Source: Chloroflexota bacterium
Lineage (GTDB): Bacteria > Chloroflexota > Anaerolineae > Aggregatilineales > J027
Assembly (NCBI GenBank): GCA_013112715.1
Contig: JABFGB010000026.1
Coordinates: 21,111 to 85,110, forward strand
Direction of reading: 5' to 3'
DNA: 64,000 nt
Shown here: positions 7,748 to 16,231 of the stretch, piece by piece
Numbering within the stretch: the first letter of the stretch is position 1
Layout of the letters: each line of letters opens with the position of its first letter
Program-made: the position numbers and the translations under genes
The notes under the pieces: model-generated
The model's database searches: none
Seen by the model: the letters and a program-made list of their open reading frames with translations, nothing else
Told to the model about the DNA's origin: nothing

Positions 7748-10345
7748 ATGCGTGTACCTATCTCATGGCTGCGTGATTTCGTGGATATTCCGGCAGATGT
7801 ATCGGTGGAATACCTTGCCGAGCGTTTGACGCTGGCCGGATTGGAAGTAAAAGGGATCGAATATCGGGGCATTCCCCAAAGCGCCGAACGATTTGGTGTG
7901 CCGCCGAGTGACCACTTGGTATGGAATCGGGAAAAAATCCTGTTGGGCTATATTTATGAAGTGACCGCCCATCCCAACGCCGACAAGTTGGTATTAGCTG
8001 AAGTGGATTATGGCGGTGCTCAACGCGAAACCGTCGTGACAGGCGCTCCCAATTTGTTTGAATATAAAGGTCGAGGTCAACTGAATCCACCTTTGCTAAC
8101 ACCGTTTGCCCTTGAAGGTGCGGAAGTGATAGATGGGCATGGGGACGGCGTGCAGCGCATGATCCTCAAAGAAAAGGCCCTGCGCGGAATTCCTAACCGT
8201 TGTATGGTCTGCTCGGAAATGGAGCTTGGTATTTCCAGCGAACACGAAGGCATCATGCTCTTGGAATATGCCACCTACAGTCGCTTTGCTCCCGGCACCC
8301 CCTTTGTAGAGGTGATGGGGGATGCCATCCTTGAAATTGATATTCTGCCGAATATCGCCCGCACCATGAGCATGTTGGGGGTGGCACGTGAGGTGGCAGC
8401 ACTGTTGGACTTGCCATTGCGCGAGCCGGATTACACCCTGCCGCCCACCAAAGGGGAACCTATCGAAAAAGCGATTGGCATTGAAATTACCCATCCCGAA
8501 CTGAATCCACGCTTTACGGCTGCCCTGCTGCGGAATATCACCATCAAGCCGTCGCCCGCATGGATGCAGCACCGCCTGAAACTGGTCGGCCAGCGCCCGA
8601 TCAACAATGTGGTGGATGTGAGCAATTATGTCATGTTTGAACTCGGCCAGCCGACCCACGCCTTCGATTATGATATTCTGGCGCGGCGTGCCAAAGGTAA
8701 GCGACCCACGATTATTACCCGCCTGCCTGAAAATGGCGAAGAACTCACCACATTGGATGGCAAAACCCACAAACTTGCCCCTCATAACTTATTGGTGGCT
8801 GACACAGCGGGTTCATTGAGTTTGGCAGGGGTGATGGGCGGCCTCGAATCCGAAGTACAAGATGTTGACCCAGAAAAGGGCTTCCCCGGCTCTCAAAATA
8901 TTCTGTTTGAAGCAGCGGCGTGGAATTTCATCAACATTCGCAAGACCCAAAGCAACCTCAAGGTCTATAGTGAGGCCGGAGCGCGATTTTCACGTGGGGT
9001 ACATCCGGCAATGGCAATGCGCGGCCTGATTCGCGGTATTCAATTGATGGTCGAGGTTGCGGGCGCGGAATTAGCCCCCGGCATTGTGGACAATTATCCT
9101 GCTCCGCCAGAAGTTGTTATCGTTGAATTGCCGATGGCCGATGTGGAACGTCTATTGGGATTTGATGTGCCAATTGCGGAAGCGGCTGCCCTACTGCGCC
9201 GACTGCAATTCACCGTTGAGCAAAAAACTGACACTCTGATTGTCACTGTCCCCGATCACCGCATGGATATTGCCACAGGGGTGATTGGTCGTTCGGATTT
9301 GACCGAAGAAATTGCCCGAATTTTCGGCTATGACCGCATCCCCAATACGATTATGTTTGATGAACTGCCTCCGCAGCGTGGCAACCCGGCGTTGGATTTG
9401 GAGGAGCGTGTGCGGGATTTGTTGGCCCAAGCCGGATTGCGCGAAGTGATTAATTATCGTTTCACCACGCCCGAACATGAATCCCTGTTGACGCCAGATG
9501 GAGCGGATCAGTCATGGCCCAAACGTGATTATGTTGAAATCGCCAACCCGATAAGCATGGAACGTACCGCCCTTCGTCAGACCTTATTGACAGGGTTGCT
9601 TGATAACGCCATCACCAACATTCATCATCACCCGCGTCAACAATTGTTTGAGATTGGCCCGGTGTTTTATGCCAAACCGAATGACCTGCCTGATGAATTC
9701 CGGCATCTCGGTCTGCTGATGGCTGGCCCACGTGATGTGGTAGGTTGGATGGGAGGTGCTTCGCTAGATAACGTAGATTTTTATGATCTGAAGGGCGTAC
9801 TGGAATCACTGCTGACCAATCTCAAAATTCCGGCACGATCCATTTCGTATGCTACCACCGAACATGCCAGCTTCCACCCCGGACGGACGGCCCTGCTTAA
9901 GATCAATGGCAAGGAAGTTGGAGTCATCGGGGAAGTTCACCCATTGGTGCGTGAAGCCTTTGGGTTAGGCATGGATTTGAGAAAACCGATTCTGGCGGCA
10001 GAACTTGATTTGGATGTATTGCTGTCGTTCGTGCCCACCGATCACACCGTTCAAGCCCTGCCGCAACTTCCCCCGGCCTATCGGGACATCGCAGTGGTGG
10101 TTTCGGAAAGCACACAGGCGGCTGATTTGGAAAATATCATCTGGCAGTCGGGCGGCAAGGTCTTAAAAGAGGTCAAGTTGTTCGATGTCTATCGAGGGCA
10201 ACCGATTCCCGATGGTCAAAAATCACTGGCCTATTCCCTGACTTTCCAAACCGACTCACAGACCCTCACCGATAAGGCCGTTAATGGTATCCAACAGCAG
10301 ATTATCCGCGCTCTCGAAAAAGCGGGCGCTAAATTACGCACCTAA
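7748..10345 (+). CDS. pheT: Phenylalanyl-tRNA synthetase beta subunit
   Basis: This is the beta chain of the alpha2-beta2 class II synthetase that charges tRNA-Phe in the cytoplasm. At 865 residues it is slightly longer than the usual 790-810. The order is normal: N-terminal MRVPISWLRDFVDIP, an EMAP/OB tRNA-binding domain at about residues 55-180 (GYIYEVTAHPNADKL, VVTGAPN), the B3/B4 editing domain with NNVVDVSNYVMFELGQP, the B5 domain, the core catalytic-like domain (ELIG-type FEIGPVFY), and a C-terminal ferredoxin-fold anticodon-binding domain (PPAYRDIAVVV). AGGAG precedes the ATG by about 11 bases. In most bacteria it follows pheS, but here pheS lies 4.4 kb away on the other strand. Confidence 0.96.
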   Translation: MRVPISWLRDFVDIPADVSVEYLAERLTLAGLEVKGIEYRGIPQSAERFGVPPSDHLVWNREKILLGYIYEVTAHPNADKLVLAEVDYGGAQRETVVTGAPNLFEYKGRGQLNPPLLTPFALEGAEVIDGHGDGVQRMILKEKALRGIPNRCMVCSEMELGISSEHEGIMLLEYATYSRFAPGTPFVEVMGDAILEIDILPNIARTMSMLGVAREVAALLDLPLREPDYTLPPTKGEPIEKAIGIEITHPELNPRFTAALLRNITIKPSPAWMQHRLKLVGQRPINNVVDVSNYVMFELGQPTHAFDYDILARRAKGKRPTIITRLPENGEELTTLDGKTHKLAPHNLLVADTAGSLSLAGVMGGLESEVQDVDPEKGFPGSQNILFEAAAWNFINIRKTQSNLKVYSEAGARFSRGVHPAMAMRGLIRGIQLMVEVAGAELAPGIVDNYPAPPEVVIVELPMADVERLLGFDVPIAEAAALLRRLQFTVEQKTDTLIVTVPDHRMDIATGVIGRSDLTEEIARIFGYDRIPNTIMFDELPPQRGNPALDLEERVRDLLAQAGLREVINYRFTTPEHESLLTPDGADQSWPKRDYVEIANPISMERTALRQTLLTGLLDNAITNIHHHPRQQLFEIGPVFYAKPNDLPDEFRHLGLLMAGPRDVVGWMGGASLDNVDFYDLKGVLESLLTNLKIPARSISYATTEHASFHPGRTALLKINGKEVGVIGEVHPLVREAFGLGMDLRKPILAAELDLDVLLSFVPTDHTVQALPQLPPAYRDIAVVVSESTQAADLENIIWQSGGKVLKEVKLFDVYRGQPIPDGQKSLAYSLTFQTDSQTLTDKAVNGIQQQIIRALEKAGAKLRT

Positions 10346-10355
10346 ATAACGCGGC

Positions 10356-10400
10356 AAAAAATGCCCTGTGCAAATCCATCACGCAGGGCATTTCTGTTTT
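10356..10400. terminator. Terminator between pheT and the fadN-like gene
   Basis: ATGCCCTG pairs with CAGGGCAT and has A-rich and T-rich flanks, so it can act on both strands of this convergent pair. Confidence 0.75.
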
Positions 10401-10451
10401 ATATGAATAAGGACAGCCTTTATTCAAGGCCGCCCCTTTAGAAATTACCGA

Positions 10452-12848
10452 CTAGTTCCGCAGAGGGGAGCCGTTTTCCAACATATATTGGATGCGGGCC
10501 AGTGTTTTTTCCTCGTGCATCAAGGACAGGATGGCTTCACGTTCCAGATCAAGGATATACTGCTCATCCACCCACTGGGGTTCGCTGAGACCGCCACCAG
10601 TTAGGATATAGGCCAGTTTGTTGGCAACCACAATGTCATAATCGGTGGCATAGTTGCCTGCACGCAGCATCCACGCCCCGACTTCCAATGCCGATAGTGC
10701 GTCGCGTCCCGCGGCCCAAATTTTGCCAGACCGCAGTGGCACATAATTCGGAATCAGGTGCAGCACTTCGCGTTTGGCCTCGGCGAGCAGATGGTCGCGG
10801 TTCATCACGATACGGTCACCGGGGAGCAGAAAGCCCATTTCGCGGGCCTGCATTGCGCTTTCCGAGACTTTTGCCAGCGCGATTTGTTCAAAGACCTTTT
10901 GCAGATGCGGCAGGACATCGGCGTTCGGGGTAGCTTCCATAACGGGATTGACCACACGTCGCAGGAGTTCTTTGCAGCCACCCCAGCCGGGAATCAGACC
11001 GACGCCAAATTCCACCAGTCCCATATACAATTCGCTATGGGCCACAATTCGCGCTCCGGCCATTGTGATTTCCGCGCCACCGCCCAGTGTCATCCCGAAG
11101 GGGGCGGTTACAACAGGCTTGGGAGCGTAACGCAGCATTTGATACAGCGTTTGGGCTGAACGTACCCCGTAATCCAATTGATCCCATTGTTCGCTGTGAA
11201 CCCCCATCACGACCATCATGAGGTTCGCACCGACGGAAAAGCTGTCGCCCTGATTGCTGATAACTAGGCCGTCAAAATGATCGTCTAATCGCTTCAGAGC
11301 TTTATCTACCATCTCGATGATGTCGGCATCAATGGCGTTCATCTTGCTGTGAAATTCCAGCAAGCCAACACCATCGCCCATATCAAGCAAACTTGCGCCT
11401 TCCAGCCGTTCGACTTCTTTGCCCTCGGCACGGAGGGTGTTGATGATGATAACCCGCTTATCTTCCTTGAGTGGAACGTAGCCCTTCTTGGTCGGGTCAT
11501 AGTAGCCGACGACCACACCCTTATCATTGCGTTGATAGAAGGTTGGGTGTCCGCTGTCTACCATCTCAAATACCCAACCTGCTACTTCATAACCGCTGGT
11601 GGCGAGGCGTGGCAAGGTTTCGGCTACACCAACAGCATCCCAGATTTCAAATGGCCCAAGTTCGTGGGCAAAGCCCCATTTATTGGCGTTATCAATATCC
11701 ACAATCGTGTTGGCGATCTCGCCCAATTTCAGCGAGGCATAGGTAAACAGCGCGGCGTGCAGATGCCACAGATATTGCCCGGCACGATCCTCTTCATTAA
11801 TCATGGCCTTGATACGTGCGCCCGTGTTTTCAATCTTGCGATGTTTGCCGACGCTATCAAACCGGACTTTTTGCGGTTCTTCATATTCTAGTGTCTGCAA
11901 ATTCAGGGGCATGTGGACTCGTTCACCCTTGACCGTGACGGTTTTATAGAAGCCCTGTTTGGTTTTGCGCCCCAAGAATTTGTTGCTCATCAACCAATCA
12001 AACAATTGATCGGCCTTTTCGTGATGCAGTACATCGCGCCAAGGGTCATCCACCACCGCATCGTACAAATTGCGACCCACATACACACTGACATCAATCC
12101 CAACCAAATCTTGCAGACGGAATGTGGCGGTTTTCGGATGTCCGATTAGTGGGCCAGTGATAGCATCTACTTCTTCCACCGTGTAACCATTGTCCAGCGC
12201 GTAATTGATGCCGATGCTACCGATGATGCTGATAAAGCGATTGGCAATGAAATTGGGGGTATCCTTGCACAAGACACAGCCTTTACCGAGCCGTTCCGTG
12301 CCAAATTTGAACATGAAATCCACAAGGGCCGGGTCGGTATCGGGGTGCGGAATAATTTCCAATAGTTTTAGGTAGCGAGGTGGATTAAAAAAGTGCGTGC
12401 CGAGGAAATGGCGACGGAAATCGTCACTGCGACCATGACAAATGGCGGCAATGCTCAAGCCGGAGGTGTTGGTCGTAATGATTGAGCCGGGTTTACGCAC
12501 GGCATCAATACGGGCCATCAAGTCTTGTTTAATCGGTAGTTTTTCGATGATGACTTCGACCACCCAATCGGCGTCGGCTAATTTTTGTAGGTCGTCTTCG
12601 GTGTTGCCTGTCGTCACCAATTCCGCATCGGCAGCTTTGAAAAATTGGGCGGGTTTACCTTTAATCAAATTCGTGAGATTGCCGTTGACAATTGCATTTC
12701 GTTTCGCGGGAGCGTCGCCGGGCTTGGTATCTGGAGCGGGGATGTCGAGCAGCAGCACTGGGATGCCAACACTGGCTAACAGCGCCGCAATCCCACCACC
12801 CATCGTACCAGAGCCGATGACTGCCGCCTTGCGAATTTGATAACTCAT
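10452..12848 (-). CDS. fadN: 3-hydroxyacyl-CoA dehydrogenase / enoyl-CoA hydratase fusion (FadN type)
   Basis: This bifunctional beta-oxidation enzyme hydrates trans-2-enoyl-CoA and oxidises the L-3-hydroxyacyl-CoA with NAD+. The 798-residue order is dehydrogenase first, hydratase second, as in Bacillus FadN rather than E. coli FadB. The N-terminal Rossmann motif is GSGTMGGGIA (about residues 12-21). The dehydrogenase catalytic region includes GTHFFNPPRYLKLLEI and the C-terminal dimer domain with ETLPRLATSGYE. The crotonase part from about residue 490 has the oxyanion-hole phrases FSVGANL and FGMTLGGGAEI. The start is supported by AGGAGAAGAGGA just upstream. No thiolase or acyl-CoA dehydrogenase is next to it, so it is a single-gene unit here. 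Confidence 0.93.
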   Translation of the reverse strand: MSYQIRKAAVIGSGTMGGGIAALLASVGIPVLLLDIPAPDTKPGDAPAKRNAIVNGNLTNLIKGKPAQFFKAADAELVTTGNTEDDLQKLADADWVVEVIIEKLPIKQDLMARIDAVRKPGSIITTNTSGLSIAAICHGRSDDFRRHFLGTHFFNPPRYLKLLEIIPHPDTDPALVDFMFKFGTERLGKGCVLCKDTPNFIANRFISIIGSIGINYALDNGYTVEEVDAITGPLIGHPKTATFRLQDLVGIDVSVYVGRNLYDAVVDDPWRDVLHHEKADQLFDWLMSNKFLGRKTKQGFYKTVTVKGERVHMPLNLQTLEYEEPQKVRFDSVGKHRKIENTGARIKAMINEEDRAGQYLWHLHAALFTYASLKLGEIANTIVDIDNANKWGFAHELGPFEIWDAVGVAETLPRLATSGYEVAGWVFEMVDSGHPTFYQRNDKGVVVGYYDPTKKGYVPLKEDKRVIIINTLRAEGKEVERLEGASLLDMGDGVGLLEFHSKMNAIDADIIEMVDKALKRLDDHFDGLVISNQGDSFSVGANLMMVVMGVHSEQWDQLDYGVRSAQTLYQMLRYAPKPVVTAPFGMTLGGGAEITMAGARIVAHSELYMGLVEFGVGLIPGWGGCKELLRRVVNPVMEATPNADVLPHLQKVFEQIALAKVSESAMQAREMGFLLPGDRIVMNRDHLLAEAKREVLHLIPNYVPLRSGKIWAAGRDALSALEVGAWMLRAGNYATDYDIVVANKLAYILTGGGLSEPQWVDEQYILDLEREAILSLMHEEKTLARIQYMLENGSPLRN

Positions 12849-12890
12849 GGGGATTCCTCTTCTCCTATTTTGAATACTCTAGCGTAAAGG

Positions 12891-12911
12891 CTGACTCGCA
12901 CTTCGCAGTCA
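12891..12911. repeat. Short inverted repeat upstream of the fadN-like gene
   Basis: CTGACT and AGTCAG are separated by nine bases, 43 bases upstream of the gene start. It could be an operator for a fatty-acid regulator. No regulator gene is adjacent, so this is only a possibility. Confidence 0.3.
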
Positions 12912-13011
12912 GGGGGATATATTATTCAAATCGTCATTTGATTATCGAGAGAAGATTATACCCACAGTTGCGAAATGTGGCACAAAAATTCTGAGCTATT
13001 GGCATGTGAAA

Positions 13012-13047
13012 ATGTCCTCAGAACTCGGGGGAATATTCTGAGGACAT
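13012..13047 (-). terminator. Perfect 12-bp hairpin, second terminator after the pilin gene
   Basis: ATGTCCTCAGAA and its exact complement TTCTGAGGACAT enclose a 12-base loop. On the - strand the stem is followed by TTTTC, so it can act as a back-up terminator behind the pilin terminator at 13081-13113. Whether it has another role is unknown. Confidence 0.6.
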
Positions 13048-13080
13048 CGGGGAATTGCTAGACTATGAAATTACTTGCCG

Positions 13081-13113
13081 AAAAACTAAGGGTTGAGCCT
13101 TGCCCAGCCCTTT
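13081..13113 (-). terminator. Terminator of the archaellin-like pilin gene
   Basis: On the - strand AAGGG...CCCTT forms a stem and is followed by AGTTTTT. It lies 24 bases after the pilin stop codon. Confidence 0.65.
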
Positions 13114-13136
13114 GGATTCTTTCAATTCGGTCTGAC

Positions 13137-13700
13137 TTATGAGAGTTCCATAACTGCTTCGATGGCGGCGGGGGTGGTGCGGGTAACGTTGATGACCGCG
13201 CCTTTGGGTGGCTTGATTTCAATCGTGAAGGCGGTGTTGGCTTGCAGGCGGGGGGTTAGCGTGGCGAGGTCAACCGTGATTTCTGCCAATTCGCCGTCTT
13301 CAAGCAGATCGTCACCATCATTCGCGCCGATCCATTCGACAGTCCATGTGACTTCATTCACCAGTTGGGCATCATCACGATAGCCAATCACCACGGTGTT
13401 ATTGCCAGCGGTAGCGGTCAAATCTACCGGATCACCTCCCGAAACTAGGGCTAGGGTGAAGACGACATCATCCACGTTACCAGCAGTGCCTTCGGCGATA
13501 ACTGTACCCTTGACGGTCATGGAGGACTGCACGCCTTCCAAACCGGCGTTAATGGCGGATTGGCCTTTTTCAGTGGATTTGCTGCCCGAAGACAGAATGG
13601 CGAAGGCAAACACAGAGGCGACCACCACGAAGGCAATCAAGATTATGGCGGTTTCTAGCGCAGACTGACCACGTTCATTTTGATGATTCTTATCAGACAT
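13137..13700 (-). CDS. Archaellin-like / class III type IV pilin
   Basis: This exported 187-residue filament subunit has the N-terminal pattern of archaellins and related class III pilins. It starts with a short hydrophilic leader ending Arg10-Gly11, where a prepilin peptidase would cut, then QSALETAIILIAFVVVASVF, a helix that packs in the filament core, then SSGSKSTEKGQSAINAGLEG. The remainder is a beta-rich ectodomain typical of archaellins (GNNTVVIGYRDD, VTWTVEWIG, GAVINVTRTTP). The ATG at 13700 is chosen because AAGGAG lies eight bases upstream; a GTG nine bases earlier lacks one. No assembly ATPase, platform protein or prepilin peptidase is nearby. Related proteins are known in Chloroflexota, some of which build archaella. 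Whether this makes an archaellum or an adhesive pilus cannot be read from the sequence. Confidence 0.82.
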   Translation of the reverse strand: MSDKNHQNERGQSALETAIILIAFVVVASVFAFAILSSGSKSTEKGQSAINAGLEGVQSSMTVKGTVIAEGTAGNVDDVVFTLALVSGGDPVDLTATAGNNTVVIGYRDDAQLVNEVTWTVEWIGANDGDDLLEDGELAEITVDLATLTPRLQANTAFTIEIKPPKGAVINVTRTTPAAIEAVMELS

Positions 13701-13809
13701 CTCAATCACTCCTTGAGATAAAGTTATGCTTAACGTTTGACTGTTATCACTATAAATCTTTATCCTTTGTGAATGAATTCGGAGATGCCCGTAATTTGCA
13801 ATGAAGAAG

Positions 13810-13828
13810 CCCGTAATTGATCTACGGG
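13810..13828. repeat. Small hairpin with a repeated GCCCGTAATT motif
   Basis: CCCGTA and TACGGG form a six-base stem between the FAD-binding gene and the pilin gene. The sequence GCCCGTAATT occurs twice, once here and once about 22 bases to the left. It may be a weak terminator or a regulator site for the pilin. Confidence 0.3.
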
Positions 13829-13889
13829 TTTCCCGTAGACTCAGGAACGGGTGACTATGAAAATGCGAAATTCAAGCCATTATGGAGGG

Positions 13890-14702
13890 TTAGAATTGAG
13901 ATAGTACACGCCGCACCAAGATTTTTGCCATTTCAACCCGATATTCACGGCTGCCCCAATGATCGCCGGGAGGGTTTAGTTTGAGGGCGGCGAGTGCGCG
14001 GTCAACATCCCCATTGGTTTCAATCAGGATTTCATCTACTGCCCCCAGCGGAATTGGGTGGTCGGCTACACCACACAGCGCCAGCCGGACATCATGCAAT
14101 TTACCGTTGGCATCGCGGTCAAGATAGCCCACTGCGCCAACGATGGGGTCATCGGCGGGGGTGCGGGCGACTTTTTCAAAGGCATGGCGGGCGGTGGGTG
14201 AACCTTTTTCAAGTGCAATTTCAGTAATCAAGGCCTGCTGGATTTCCGGTTTGGGGGCGGTTAGCCAATCATGAATAAAGCGCGGCCACCCATTGGCATC
14301 CACTTGAGCATCCAGCGCGGTCAAGGTCGTTAGCAAAATCGAATTGGGCCGCTGTTCCACCAGCACATCCCCGAGGGTCAAGGTATTGCGTTGATTGATG
14401 GGGGCTTCTAATTTCAGCATCTCTGCTAGGAACCCGGCATTGGGGATTTTTTCTGCCAATTCGAGGCAGGCCTGACGCGCTTTTTCCAGCGTCATCATGC
14501 TGCCCAATGAAAAACCCGCATCAAAAACACGATGGCGATCAAGTTTTAATTTAGAAAGATCAACCACCGCTGTCACATGCGTTGGCGATTCCCGATGTAG
14601 CGCCACACCTCCATACAAGGGACGTGTATTGCGTTCGGTCAATAAATGAATCGCTTCGTCAATCGTGGTCGGGAGGTGGATGGTGTTTAATCGAATGAGC
14701 AT
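13890..14702 (-). CDS. FAD-binding subunit-like protein of the xanthine/CO dehydrogenase family
   Basis: This 270-residue protein matches the medium, FAD-binding subunit (CoxM/CutM type) of molybdenum hydroxylases, which passes electrons from the iron-sulfur subunit to FAD. An N-terminal FAD domain is followed by QRNTLTLGDVLVEQRPNS, the region corresponding to the second FAD contact, and a C-terminal CO-dehydrogenase flavoprotein domain (FEKVARTPADDPIVGAVGY). The usual A-G-G-T-D-L pyrophosphate loop reads Y-G-G-V-A-L, so FAD binding may be altered. No molybdopterin or 2Fe-2S subunit is nearby. It lies 55 bases after pheS on the same strand and may be in the same T-box-controlled transcript. 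Its partner is unknown. Confidence 0.7.
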   Translation of the reverse strand: MLIRLNTIHLPTTIDEAIHLLTERNTRPLYGGVALHRESPTHVTAVVDLSKLKLDRHRVFDAGFSLGSMMTLEKARQACLELAEKIPNAGFLAEMLKLEAPINQRNTLTLGDVLVEQRPNSILLTTLTALDAQVDANGWPRFIHDWLTAPKPEIQQALITEIALEKGSPTARHAFEKVARTPADDPIVGAVGYLDRDANGKLHDVRLALCGVADHPIPLGAVDEILIETNGDVDRALAALKLNPPGDHWGSREYRVEMAKILVRRVLSQF

Positions 14703-14757
14703 ATTTTCGCCTCAAAAAAGGTGAGAGAGGTCAAAATCTCTCCCATTATAGCACTAC

Positions 14758-15792
14758 CTAGAACTGCTCTAAGAAGCGCAGGTCGTTAGCCCAGAAATTG
14801 CGGATGTCATCAATACTGTGTTTCCGCATGGCGATGCGCTCAGGCCCCATCCCAAACGCGAACCCACTCCATACCGTCGGGTCATAGCCGCCATTTTGCA
14901 GCACCACCGGATGCACCATCCCACAGCCCATAATTTCAATCCAGCCGCTGTATTTACAGACCGAGCAGCCTTCGCCGCCACACAGCGAACAGGACACGTC
15001 CACTTCCATACTGGGTTCGGTGAAGGGGAAATAGGAGGCACGATACCGCACCTGCGCGTCTTGCCCATACATCCGTTTGGCGAATTCGGCAATCGTACCT
15101 TTCAAATCTGACATGCGAATCCCTCGGCCTACCGCCAAGCCTTCGACCTGATGGAATTGGATTTCGCTGCGGTTGCTGATTTGCTCATAGCGATAACACA
15201 TCCCCGGCAAAATGACGCGGATGGGTTTTGTGCCATTCTCGCCATATTCCCACATCGCCCGAACTTGCCCACCGGAGGTATGGGTACGCAAAATCACATC
15301 TTCCTGCGTGGTATAGAACGTATCTTGCATATCCCGCGCCGGGTGATAGGGCGGGATATTCAACATCGTGAAGTTGACTTCATCCGACTCGACATCACGC
15401 GAACGATACACTTGGAAGCCCATCTCGCCCCAAATAGCCTGAATCCGCCGCAGCATTTGGGTGCTGGGGTGCAATCCCCCCGTCGGACGTGGGCGCCCCG
15501 GTAGGGTAACATCCAATTCGCCTTCTTCCAACGACCGGCCCAATTCAATCTGGCGAATGGCGACAGCGCGTTCTTCATGGGCCGTTACGAGCAGGTTTTT
15601 GATGTCATTGGCCCGTTTCCCAAAGGCAGCACGTTGGTCTTCGGGGAGTTTGCCCGTTTCGCGCAGCATCAAGGTTAGCTGGCCCTTGCGCCCCAAGAAT
15701 TTGATTTCCCACCCTTCAAGGGTCTCCGAATCATGGATGCCCTTTAGTTCCTGAAGCGCATCTTGATAGATTTTTTCGAGTTCCGCTTGCAT
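14758..15792 (-). CDS. pheS: Phenylalanyl-tRNA synthetase alpha subunit
   Basis: This is the catalytic alpha chain of phenylalanyl-tRNA synthetase, pairing with PheT. The 344 residues have the usual layout: an N-terminal coiled coil that holds tRNA-Phe, then the class II catalytic core with the motif 2 region RVILPGMCYRYE and the C-terminal motif 3 region GFAFGMGPERIAM. The zinc-type Cys cluster CSLCGGEGCSVC near residue 265 is present, as in many bacterial PheS. GAGGTGAGGA precedes the ATG. Its first 62 bases overlap the end of the upstream membrane-protein gene. Expression is expected to respond to uncharged tRNA-Phe through the T-box leader upstream. Confidence 0.96.
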   Translation of the reverse strand: MQAELEKIYQDALQELKGIHDSETLEGWEIKFLGRKGQLTLMLRETGKLPEDQRAAFGKRANDIKNLLVTAHEERAVAIRQIELGRSLEEGELDVTLPGRPRPTGGLHPSTQMLRRIQAIWGEMGFQVYRSRDVESDEVNFTMLNIPPYHPARDMQDTFYTTQEDVILRTHTSGGQVRAMWEYGENGTKPIRVILPGMCYRYEQISNRSEIQFHQVEGLAVGRGIRMSDLKGTIAEFAKRMYGQDAQVRYRASYFPFTEPSMEVDVSCSLCGGEGCSVCKYSGWIEIMGCGMVHPVVLQNGGYDPTVWSGFAFGMGPERIAMRKHSIDDIRNFWANDLRFLEQF

Positions 15793-16231
15793 TCCTCACC
15801 TCATCATAAAATAGAAACCGAGTGATAGTAGCACCAAGCCATAGGGTTGATGCGAAAAATGTCTCAATTCGGCGGCACATCCGGGCTTGATAACCCACTG
15901 GCTCATGATACCCCGAACGCCGTAGGGCAATACCCATTGCAATCAGCGATGACCATACCCCGATCACCACAATAATAATGCGCTCAATTGGGCTGGCGGG
16001 CATATCCAAAACTTGCTCCTGAAAAATCAGGGTAAACAATACCAACCAAGTCACCAATAGAAAACGCTCAAAATAGGGCAGCCATCTCGTTCGCAGCGTA
16101 TTTTCAGAGAGTTGGGCTTCATGGAGAGGAGTCCGACCTCCGCTGACATATGCTCCCATTGTACGCGATACAACATCGTACAAAGTTTTATCAATACGTC
16201 TGCCCTCTAGCTTATCTTCGGGTGGTTGCAT
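15731..16231 (-). CDS. Small membrane protein between the Phe T-box and pheS
   Basis: This 166-residue protein is unrecognised. It has a charged N-terminus, two likely membrane segments (roughly residues 67-90 and 98-120) and a basic C-terminal third. The start at 16231 is supported by a near-perfect ribosome site, AAGGAGGT, five bases upstream; a longer in-frame start at 16267 lies inside the leader. It is the first gene after the T-box leader, and its last 62 bases overlap pheS in another frame, so the two are translationally close. Its presence in a Phe-starvation-controlled operon is the only clue. An amino-acid or peptide related membrane role is possible but not shown. Confidence 0.65.
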   Translation of the reverse strand: MQPPEDKLEGRRIDKTLYDVVSRTMGAYVSGGRTPLHEAQLSENTLRTRWLPYFERFLLVTWLVLFTLIFQEQVLDMPASPIERIIIVVIGVWSSLIAMGIALRRSGYHEPVGYQARMCRRIETFFASTLWLGATITRFLFYDEVRNASGTRKNLSRCASGTKGHP

